The notes under the pieces: generated by a model
Seen by the model: the letters and a program-made list of their open reading frames with translations, nothing else
What the model was told of the DNA's origin: nothing
Databases searched by the model: none
Shown: positions 47,296 to 55,200 of the stretch, one piece after another
How the letters are laid out: each line of letters begins with the position of its first letter
Position numbering within the stretch: position 1 is the first letter of the stretch
Made by a program: the position numbers and the translations under genes
NCBI GenBank assembly: GCA_000514715.1
Contig: AZWL01000004.1
Coordinates: 310,001-374,000 of the forward strand
Source: Streptomyces sp. CNH099
Lineage (GTDB): Bacteria > Actinomycetota > Actinomycetes > Streptomycetales > Streptomycetaceae
Direction of reading: 5' to 3'
Length of the DNA stretch: 64,000 bases

Positions 47296-48717
47296 ATGCG
47301 CACCCGGCTGCTCCCGCTGCTCATCGTGCTGATGGCGGGCATGCTGCTCGCGCTCGGCTTCCCGCTCGCCGACCGGATCGCCGGGCATGAGCAGCAGCGC
47401 GTGATCGTGGACCGTATCGACGACACCGCCCGCTTCGCCTCGCTCGCGCAGTACGTCGCCTCCCGCAGCGAGGCCCGCCCGCCGGCCGAGGACGAGCGGC
47501 TGCGCGCGCTCCAGGAGGAGCTGCGCCGCTACCACGACCTCTACGGCATCCGCGCCGGCGTGTACTACCGCGACCGCACCGCCATGGCCGCCGCCCCCGC
47601 CGGCTGGCGGGCCATGGCCGCCGGCCCGGGCGAGCACGCCTTCGCCGAGGCGCTGGCCGGCCGCCGCAGCCACGACCCCGCGCAGGTCTGGCCCTGGCAG
47701 GACGGCCGGCTGACCGTCGCCTCCCCCGTCGTACGGGACGGGGACGTGGTCGCCGTCGTGGTCACCGACTCGCCCACCGGCGCCATGCGCTCGCGCACCC
47801 TCACCGGCTGGCTCTGGCTCGGCGCGGGCATCGCCGCCGCGATGACGGTCGCGGTGGCGGCGGCGTACCGGCTGACGGGCTGGGTGCTCAGGCCCGTGCG
47901 CGTGCTGGACAAGGCCACCCACGACATCGCCACCGGCCGGCTGAAGTCCCGCGTCGCCGCCGCCGGCGGCCCGCCGGAGCTGCGCCGGCTGGCCGGCTCG
48001 TTCAACGAGATGGCCGACCACGTCGAGGACGTGCTGGAGCAGCAGCGCGCCTTCGTCGCCGACGCCTCCCACCAGCTGCGCAACCCGCTGTCCGCGCTGC
48101 TGCTGCGCATCGAGCTGCTGCGGCTGGAGGCGCCGCGCGCCGCGGCGGAGATCGACTCGGTGCAGGCGGAGGGCACCCGGCTGGCCCGGGTCCTGGACGA
48201 CCTGCTGGACCTGGCGCAGGCCGAGCACTCCCCCGCCGACCCGCGGCTGACGGACGTGGCGGGGCTGGCGGCGGAGCGGGTCGCCAGCTGGCGGCCGCTG
48301 GCCCGGGCGCAGGACGTGCGGCTGTTCCGCTCCGGCGCCGCCGCCGTGACCGGCTGGGCGGACCCGGTGGCGCTGTCCAGCGCGCTGGACGCGGTGGTCG
48401 ACAACGCCGTGAAGTTCTCGCCCGCGGGCGGCGAGGTGGAGGTGCGGGTGGCCGCGGCGGGCGACACGGTGACGGTCGCGGTCGCCGACGCGGGGCCGGG
48501 GCTCACCGACGAGGAGCTGAGCCGCATCGGCGACCGCTTCTGGCGCAGCGGACGGCATCAGAACGTCTCCGGCTCGGGGCTCGGGCTGTCCATCGCCCGG
48601 GCGCTGCTGGCGGCGGGCGGGGGACGGATCTCGTACGAGCGCAACGAGCCGGCCGGCCTGCGGGTGACGATCGCGGTGCCGCGGACCGCTCCGGAGGGCG
48701 GCGGGCAGGACGCCTAG
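47296..48717 (+). CDS. Sensor histidine kinase of the OmpR-type pair
   Basis: A 473-aa kinase: helix 1 (LLPLLIVLMAGMLLALGFPL), an extracytoplasmic sensor of about 130 residues, helix 2 (LWLGAGIAAAMTVAVAAAYR), HAMP (VLRPVRVLDKATHDIATGRL), HisKA with DASHQLRNPLSALLL near residue 257, and HATPase with VVDNAVKFSP, DAGPGLTDEEL and GSGLGLSIARALL. The stop codon TAG is formed exactly where the left end of a MITE-like element begins, so the last residues may have been set by that insertion. Paired with the regulator just upstream. Confidence 0.92.
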   Translation: MRTRLLPLLIVLMAGMLLALGFPLADRIAGHEQQRVIVDRIDDTARFASLAQYVASRSEARPPAEDERLRALQEELRRYHDLYGIRAGVYYRDRTAMAAAPAGWRAMAAGPGEHAFAEALAGRRSHDPAQVWPWQDGRLTVASPVVRDGDVVAVVVTDSPTGAMRSRTLTGWLWLGAGIAAAMTVAVAAAYRLTGWVLRPVRVLDKATHDIATGRLKSRVAAAGGPPELRRLAGSFNEMADHVEDVLEQQRAFVADASHQLRNPLSALLLRIELLRLEAPRAAAEIDSVQAEGTRLARVLDDLLDLAQAEHSPADPRLTDVAGLAAERVASWRPLARAQDVRLFRSGAAAVTGWADPVALSSALDAVVDNAVKFSPAGGEVEVRVAAAGDTVTVAVADAGPGLTDEELSRIGDRFWRSGRHQNVSGSGLGLSIARALLAAGGGRISYERNEPAGLRVTIAVPRTAPEGGGQDA

Positions 48718-48879
48718 GGCCTGTCGTTTGGATCTTGCTGGATCAGGGAGCGGCGTCCTGTGCCGTGCATCGCAAGGCGGAGGAGGGAGTCGACGCGGAG
48801 CGTCGGCGACCGACGACAACGCCGCGAGGTGCGGTGCGGGGCGTCGCGAGCCCGGCGAAGATCCGAATGACAGGCCCTA
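48715..48879. mobile_element. 165-bp MITE-like element with 22-bp terminal inverted repeats
   Basis: The two ends match as inverted repeats at 20 of 22 positions (48715-48736 and 48858-48879); each begins TAGGGCCTGTC read inward. The interior is GC-rich and partly palindromic and has no open frame of its own. Taking TA as a target duplication at both ends fits insertion by an IS630/Tc1-type transposase, which is an inference. The left end supplies the TAG stop of the histidine kinase gene. I recall similar GGGCCTGTC... repeats in other Streptomyces genomes. The 90 bp between it and the DUF3046 gene shows nothing further. Confidence 0.7.
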
Positions 48880-48968
48880 GCGGCGCACGTACGCGGAGCG
48901 GAGCGCCGGCAGCGTCGCCGTCGCCGGGACCGCGGCCAGCGCGCCCACCGACGGCCGCGGGCGCCCCT

Positions 48969-49163
48969 TCAGCGCATCTCCGCGGGGATGTCCATCGCCG
49001 CGCACACCCCGCGCCACACGTCGCGCGCGTCCCACCCGGCGTCCAGCGCCTCGCGGACCGTGCGGCCGCCCAGCTCGGACATCACGTGGTCGCGGGCGAA
49101 GGAGTCGACATAGGGCTCGCCGAAGTAGTCGCGCATCCGCTGCCAGAAGACCGTCAACCGCAT
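48969..49163 (-). CDS. DUF3046 protein
   Basis: A 64-aa member of the actinobacterial DUF3046 family, seen from MRLTVFWQRMRDYFGEPYVD, SFARDHVMSELGGRTVREAL and GVCAAMDIPAEMR. ATG 49163 gives the full family length. In mycobacteria (Rv2738c) and, to my recollection, Streptomyces, this gene lies immediately upstream of recA-recX on the same strand. Here recA-recX are 28 kb away and a MITE-like element stands in their place. Function unknown. Confidence 0.88.
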   Translation of the reverse strand: MRLTVFWQRMRDYFGEPYVDSFARDHVMSELGGRTVREALDAGWDARDVWRGVCAAMDIPAEMR

Positions 49164-49254
49164 GCGTCCATTATCCCGCCCGTTACGTGCACCTGAGAGT
49201 GCTCCCCGCCCGTTGGCCTCCCCGCCGGCGGCGCCGTGCTCGTAACGTCGCCTC

Positions 49255-50160
49255 ATGGCTGACTCCCCGCAGGCCCGCGCCGCAGATTTCATCTGGCAGA
49301 CCGCCCGCGTGCTGGAGCAGCGCCGGTTCGCCCACCACTTCGTGCCGGGCGGCGCCGACGCCGACGGGGTGGAGAAGGCGCTGGACGCGTACCGGAACGC
49401 CGACGGCGGCTACGGGCACGCCCTGGACCCCGATCTGCGCGGCCCGGTCAGCCAGCCGCTGCACACCGCGCACGCGCTCCGCGTCCTCGACTCCCTCGGC
49501 CGCTGCACCGGCCGCCGGGCCGAGGACGTCTGCCGCTATCTGACCGCCGTCTCCAACCCCGACGGCGCCCTGCCCGCCGTGCACCCCTCGCTGCGCGGCT
49601 ACCCGGCCGCGCCGTGGCTGCCGGTCCCGGCGGACCCGCCGAGCGCGCTGCTGACCACCGCGCCGGTCGTGGGGCTGCTGCACCGCAACGACGTCTGGCA
49701 CGCCTGGCTCTTCCGCGCCACCGACTTCTGCTGGCACGCCGTCGAGTCGCTGCGCCGGAGCCACCCGTACGAGGCGGAGGCGGCGGTCGCCTTCCTCGAC
49801 CACGTGCCCGACCGGCGGCGGGCGGAGGCCGCCGCGGACCGGCTGGGGCGGCTGGTGCGCGCCGAGCGGCTGGTGCTGCTGGAGCCGGGGCGGGCGGGCG
49901 CGCAGCCGGCCGCGGAGGGGCACGTGCCGGGCGAGCACCACCATCCGCACGACTACGCCAGGCGGCCGGGGTCGCTGGCGCGGCGGTGGTTCAGCGACGC
50001 GGAGATGGCGCGGTCGCTGGACTTCCTGGCGGCGAACCAGCGGGCGGACGGCGGGTGGCCGGTGGCGTGGCGGCGCTGGTCGCCGGGGGCGGAGCTGGAG
50101 GCGCGGCCGATGGCGACGCTGGACGCGCTGCTGACGCTGCGGGCGTACGGGAGGCTCTGA
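49255..50160 (+). CDS. Alpha/alpha-toroid (prenyltransferase-like) protein, function unknown
   Basis: A 301-aa protein with repeat motifs of terpenoid-cyclase/prenyltransferase toroids: AYRNADGGYGHALDPDLRG near residue 45, SNPDGALPAV near 100 and AANQRADGGWPVAWRRW near 260. No DXDD or DDXXD catalytic motif is visible, so it is probably not a cyclase. ATG 49255 is divergent from DUF3046. Homologues near recA/DUF3046 are known in Streptomyces as hypothetical proteins, by recollection. Confidence 0.72.
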   Translation: MADSPQARAADFIWQTARVLEQRRFAHHFVPGGADADGVEKALDAYRNADGGYGHALDPDLRGPVSQPLHTAHALRVLDSLGRCTGRRAEDVCRYLTAVSNPDGALPAVHPSLRGYPAAPWLPVPADPPSALLTTAPVVGLLHRNDVWHAWLFRATDFCWHAVESLRRSHPYEAEAAVAFLDHVPDRRRAEAAADRLGRLVRAERLVLLEPGRAGAQPAAEGHVPGEHHHPHDYARRPGSLARRWFSDAEMARSLDFLAANQRADGGWPVAWRRWSPGAELEARPMATLDALLTLRAYGRL

Positions 50161-50201
50161 GGGCGCGCGGGAGACCCGGCCCGCGCCCCCCCGGGGGCCG
50201 G

Positions 50202-50510
50202 TCAGCCGGCCACGGCCCGTGCGGCCGCGGTGACGACCACCGCGGCGGCCACGACGACCAGGAACGGCGCCCGCAGCAGCAGCGCCGCCCCGGCGGCCGC
50301 GAGTCCGGCGGCGCGGGCGTCGAGGGCCGGCGACGTGCCGTCGGCGAACGTCTGCTGTGCGGTGAGCGCGGCCAGCAGGGCGACCGGCAGCAGAGCGGCC
50401 AGGCGGCGCACGAGGGGGCGTTCCAGGGCGCCCGCGGGTACGGAGAGGCCGAGCAGCTTGACGGCGTAGCAGCCGGCGAAGGTCAGTCCGATCGCGAGCC
50501 AGGTGTTCAC
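50202..50510 (-). CDS. azlD: AzlD-family branched-chain amino acid exporter subunit
   Basis: A 102-aa four-helix membrane protein: WLAIGLTFAGCYAVKLLGLS, RRLAALLPVALLAALTAQQT, ARAAGLAAAGAALLLRAPFL and a last helix. GTG 50510 overlaps the azlC stop by 4 bp. In the family it works with AzlC to export branched-chain amino acids or analogues. Confidence 0.86.
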   Translation of the reverse strand: MNTWLAIGLTFAGCYAVKLLGLSVPAGALERPLVRRLAALLPVALLAALTAQQTFADGTSPALDARAAGLAAAGAALLLRAPFLVVVAAAVVVTAAARAVAG

Positions 50511-51274
50511 GCGCCGCCCTCCGCCCGCCGGGCGTCCGCCCGCTCGGCGGCGTCGTCCCGCGCGCGCCCGCGCGTGCGGCGGCCGTGCAGCGCCAGCACC
50601 AGCGGCGCCGCCAGCGCGGCCACCAGCACCGGCGTCCCGGCGGGCAGCACCGGCAGGGTGCCGAGCACGAGCACCACGGCGACGGCCGCGGTGGCCCGCT
50701 CCACGGTCCCGGTCAGCATCGGCCCCACCAGCGCCAGGAACACCGCAGGACCGGCGGCGTCCAGCCCCCACGCGGCGGTGTCGCCGATGGCCTCGGCGCC
50801 GAGCACGCCGACGAGGGTGGTGACGTTCCAGCAGACGTACAGGGTCAGCCCGGTGACGACGAAGGCGATGCGCTGGGCGCGGCGGGTGGACCGGGCGATG
50901 GTGACGACGGTCGTCTCGTCGATCACCCACTGGGCGGCGAGCGGCCGGAGCGCCCGGGGCAGCCGGAGCATGGGGGCGAGGCGCAGCCCGTACAACGCGT
51001 TCCGTACGCCGAGGAAGAACGCGCCGGCCGCGGCGGCGAACGGGCCGCCGCCCGCGGCCACCGCGCCGGCGAGGGCGAACTGCGAGGCGCCGGTGAAGAT
51101 CAGCAGGCTCATGGCGCACGCCTGCGCGGCGCTGAGCCCGGAGCCGGCCGCGGTGACACCGAAGGCGAACCCGGAGATCCCGACGGCGACGCCGACCCCG
51201 AGGCCGTCGCGCAGCGCGGCGCGGTCCTCGGACGCGGGATCGGCGGTGGGCGGAGGCGGTGCGTCTGTGGCCAT
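50507..51274 (-). CDS. azlC: AzlC-family branched-chain amino acid exporter subunit
   Basis: A 255-aa membrane protein. Seen: GVAVGISGFAFGVTAAGSGL, MSLLIFTGASQFALAGAVAA, FFLGVRNALYGLRLAPMLRL and QWVIDETTVVTIA, all typical of AzlC. The charged C-terminal tail is cytoplasmic. It lies downstream of an AraC-type regulator on the same strand (80 bp), and upstream of azlD, with a 4-bp overlap. Substrate inferred from the family only. Confidence 0.9.
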   Translation of the reverse strand: MATDAPPPPTADPASEDRAALRDGLGVGVAVGISGFAFGVTAAGSGLSAAQACAMSLLIFTGASQFALAGAVAAGGGPFAAAAGAFFLGVRNALYGLRLAPMLRLPRALRPLAAQWVIDETTVVTIARSTRRAQRIAFVVTGLTLYVCWNVTTLVGVLGAEAIGDTAAWGLDAAGPAVFLALVGPMLTGTVERATAAVAVVLVLGTLPVLPAGTPVLVAALAAPLVLALHGRRTRGRARDDAAERADARRAEGGA

Positions 51275-51354
51275 GCGCCGGACGTTATGCGGTCGGGTTC
51301 TGACAGGTCTTGTACGTTCTTGCGCCCTGGCGGGAGGCCGGAACGCCGCCCCCT

Positions 51355-52206
51355 TCAGCCGGCCCGCTCCCGCCGGTACGCGCCCGGGGGGACGCCCACG
51401 ATCCGGGTGAAGTGCCGGTTGAGATGCGGCTGGTCGGTGAACCCCACGGCCACCGCGGCCTCCGCCGGCCGCAGCCCCTCGTCCAGCAGCCGGCGCGCGC
51501 GGCGCACCCGGGCGTCGGTCAGCCAGCGGTGCGGCGGCGTGCCGTACGCCTCCTTGAACGCCCGCAGCAGCGCGAACGGCGACGTGCCCAGCTCCGCCGC
51601 CAGCGCCTCCAGCGTCGGGGGCGCCGCCATCCGCTCGTACAGCAGCGCCCGCGCCCGCGCGGCGGTCCGCGCGCCCGCGGACGCCACCGCGCGCCCCGGC
51701 AGCCGCGCGCCGTGGCGGCGCAGCAGGCGGGCCAGCACGACGCGGAGCACGCTGTCGGCGGCCAGCGGGTCGTCCTCCTCGGCGGCGCGGTGGACCTCGG
51801 CGATGAGCCGCGAGCCGCCGGGGTCGTCGACCATCGGCTCGCCGAAGCCCGCGGTGCCGCGGATGGCGGTGACCTCCGCCGCCACCTCGGCGACCAGGCC
51901 GGCGGACGGGTAGAGCGTCGCGTACGACCAGCCCTCGGCGGCACCGGCGCGAGCGGTGTGCGGCACCTCGGGGTTGATCATGACGACGGTGCCGGGGCCG
52001 GCGAGCAGCACGCCGTCCGGCATGCCGACGGCCTCCACGCCGGCGGTGACGGCGCCGAATACGTAGCCGTCGTGGGCGTGGGCGGGGAACGTGTGTCCGA
52101 CGTAGCGGGCGCGCAGCAGGTCGAGGCCGGGCAGGCTGGTGTACCGCCAGTGCCGGGCCCACTCGCCGTCGGCGCCGCCCGGCGCCCGCGCCGTACGCGA
52201 CCCCAT
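51355..52206 (-). CDS. AraC-family transcriptional regulator
   Basis: A 283-aa regulator: N-terminal cupin-like arm and ligand domain (YVGHTFPAHAHDGYVFGAVT, GTVVMINPEVPHTARAGAAE) and C-terminal double helix-turn-helix (TLEALAAELGTSPFALLRAF, then AEAAVAVGFTDQPHLNRHFT and GVPPGAYRRERAG). AraC proteins beside azlCD are common and probably control the exporter genes. The gene diverges from lhr with a gap of 47 bp. Confidence 0.9.
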   Translation of the reverse strand: MGSRTARAPGGADGEWARHWRYTSLPGLDLLRARYVGHTFPAHAHDGYVFGAVTAGVEAVGMPDGVLLAGPGTVVMINPEVPHTARAGAAEGWSYATLYPSAGLVAEVAAEVTAIRGTAGFGEPMVDDPGGSRLIAEVHRAAEEDDPLAADSVLRVVLARLLRRHGARLPGRAVASAGARTAARARALLYERMAAPPTLEALAAELGTSPFALLRAFKEAYGTPPHRWLTDARVRRARRLLDEGLRPAEAAVAVGFTDQPHLNRHFTRIVGVPPGAYRRERAG

Positions 52207-52253
52207 GGCGACAAGTGTGCTGGGTGTCAGTGGCCGGGTGCACGATGGTTCAC

Positions 52254-55200
52254 ATGGCGAGATCGGTGCTGGAGACGTTCGACCCGGCGACCCGGGCGTG
52301 GTTCGAGGGCGCCTTCGCCGCGCCCACGGCGGCCCAGGAGGGCGCCTGGCGGGCGCTGGGCGAGGGCTCGGACGTGCTGGTCGTGGCGCCGACGGGCTCG
52401 GGCAAGACGCTGGCGGCGTTCCTCTCCGCGCTGGACGGGCTGACGGCGGCCCCGCCGCCGGCGGAGGCGCGCAAGCGCTGCCGCGTGCTGTACGTGTCGC
52501 CCCTCAAGGCCCTCGCCGTCGACGTCGAGCGGAATCTGCGCAGCCCGCTGACCGGCATCCGGCAGGAGGCCGTCCGGCTCGGCCGCCCGGAGCCGGAGGT
52601 GCGGGTGGCGATCCGCTCCGGGGACACCCCCGCGGCCGAGCGCCGCTCGATCGCGAACCGTCCGCCGGACATCCTCATCACCACGCCCGAGTCGCTGTTC
52701 CTGATGCTGACCTCCGCCTCGCGGGACGCCCTGGCCGGGGTGGAGACCGTGATCCTGGACGAGGTGCACGCCGTGGCGGGGACGAAGCGCGGTGCCCACC
52801 TGGCGCTCTCCCTGGAGCGGCTGGACGCGCTGCTGCCCCGCCCCGCGCGCCGCATCGGGCTGTCGGCGACGGTCCGGCCGGTGCAGGAGGTGGCCCGGTT
52901 CCTGTCGCCGGGGCGGCGGGTCGAGGTCGTGCAGCCGCCGTCGGAGAAGCGCTTCGACCTCTCCGTCGTCGTGCCCGTGGAGGACATGGGGGAGCTGGGC
53001 GGCCCGCCCGCGCAGGACGAGGGCGCCGGCGCCGACCGGCCGTCCATCTGGCCGCATGTGGAGGAGCGCATCGCCGACCTGGTGGCGGAGCACCGCTCGA
53101 CGATCGTCTTCGCCAACTCGCGCCGGCTCGCGGAGCGTTTGTGCAACCGGCTGAACGAGATCGCGTACGAGCGCGCGGTCGGTGAGCCGGTCGCGGAGGA
53201 CGCCCCGCCGCCCGCGGAGATCATGGCCCAGTCCGGCGCGGCGCAGGGCGCGCCCCCGGTGATCGCCCGCGCGCACCACGGCTCGGTCTCCAAGGAGCAG
53301 CGGGCCCGGGTGGAGGAGGAGCTGAAGGCGGGGCGGCTGCCGGCCGTGGTCGCCACCTCCAGCCTGGAGCTGGGCATCGACATGGGCGCGGTGGACCTGG
53401 TGGTGCAGGTCGAGTCGCCGCCGGCGGTGGCGTCCGGGCTGCAGCGGGTGGGCCGCGCGGGGCACCAGGTGGGCGCGGTGTCGCGGGGCGTGGTCTTCCC
53501 CAAGTACCGCGGCGACCTGGTGCAGTCGGCGGTGGTCACGGAGCGGATGCGCGAGGGCGCCATCGAGGCGCTGCGGATCCCGGCCAACCCGCTGGACGTG
53601 CTGGCGCAGCAGGTCGTGGCGATGACGTCGATGGACGAGTGGGACGTGGGGGAGCTGCTGGCGCTGGTGCGGCGGGCGGCGCCGTTCGCCGCGCTGCCGG
53701 AGTCGGCGTTCACGGCCGTGCTCGACATGCTCGCCGGGCGCTATCCCTCCGACGCCTTCGCCGAGCTGCGCCCGCGGGTGGTGTGGGACCGGGTGGCGCA
53801 GACCGTCAGGGGCCGCCCGGGTGCCCAGCGGCTCGCCGTCACCTCCGGCGGCACGATCCCGGACCGCGGCCTGTTCGGCGTCTTCCTCGCCGGGGCGGAT
53901 CCCAAGAAGGGCGGCGGCCGGGTCGGCGAGCTGGACGAGGAGATGGTCTACGAGTCGCGCATCGGCGACGTGTTCACGCTCGGCACGACGTCGTGGCGCA
54001 TCGAGGACATCACCCGGGACCGGGTGCTGGTCTCCCCCGCCCCGGGGGCGCCGGGCAGGCTGCCGTTCTGGAAGGGCGACCAGCTGGGCCGGCCGCTGGA
54101 GCTGGGCCGGGCGCTGGGCGCGTTCCTGCGCGAGCTGAGCGGCATGGACCGTGCGGCGGCGCAGGAGCGGCTGCGGGCGGCCGGGCTGGACGCGTGGGCC
54201 GCGGGGAACGTCATCGCGTACCTGGAGGAGCAGCGCGCGGCCTGCGGGCACGTGCCGGACGACCGGACGATCGTCGTGGAGCGCTTCCGGGACGAGCTGG
54301 GCGACTGGCGGGTCGTGGTGCACTCACCGTTCGGCGCGCAGGTGCACGCCCCGTGGGCGCTGGCGCTCGGCGCCCGCCTCACCGAGCGGTACGGGATGGA
54401 CGCCCAGGTCATGCACGCCGACGACGGCATCGTGCTGCGCCTGCCCGACACCGACCTGATGGGCCTCGACCTGCTGGACGTCGACCCGGCGCCGGCCGCC
54501 GGCGGCGGGGCGGCGGACGCGGCCGGGGACGACGGGCAGTCGCCGGTCGGCGCGGCCGACGTCCTCTTCGACAAGGGCGAGGTCGAGCAGGTCGTCACCG
54601 ACCAGGTGGGCGGCTCGGCGCTCTTCGCCTCCCGGTTCCGCGAGTGCGCCGCCCGCGCGCTGCTGCTGCCCCGCCGCGACCCGCGCAAGCGGACGCCGCT
54701 GTGGCAGCAGCGCCAGCGCGCCTCCCAGCTGCTCCAGGTGGCCAGCGAGTTCGGCTCGTTCCCCATCGTGCTGGAGGCCGTGCGCGAGTGCCTGCAGGAC
54801 GTCTTCGACGTCCCGGGGCTGACGGAGCTGATGGGCGACGTCGAGAACCGCCGGGTGCGGCTGGTGGAGGTGACGACGCAGGAGCCGTCGCCGTTCGCCC
54901 GCTCGCTGCTCTTCGGCTACGTGGCGCAGTTCCTCTACGAGGGCGACTCGCCGCTGGCGGAGCGCCGGGCGGCGGCCCTGTCGCTGGACTCCCGGCTGCT
55001 CGCCGAGCTGCTGGGGCAGGCGGAGCTGCGCGAGCTGCTGGACGTCGAGGTGCTGGCGGAGCTGGAGCGCGAGCTGCAGTGGCGCACGGACGACCGGCGG
55101 ATCAAGGACGCCGAGGGCGTCGCGGACGCGCTGCGCGTGCTCGGGCCGCTGACGGACGAGGAGCTGGCGGAGCGCGGCGCGGAGCCGGCGTGGGCGCGCG

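Noticed and set aside
50161..50190. Hairpin between the toroid-like gene and azlD
   Set aside because: Only 7-bp outer arms pair well, so a terminator call would be weak.
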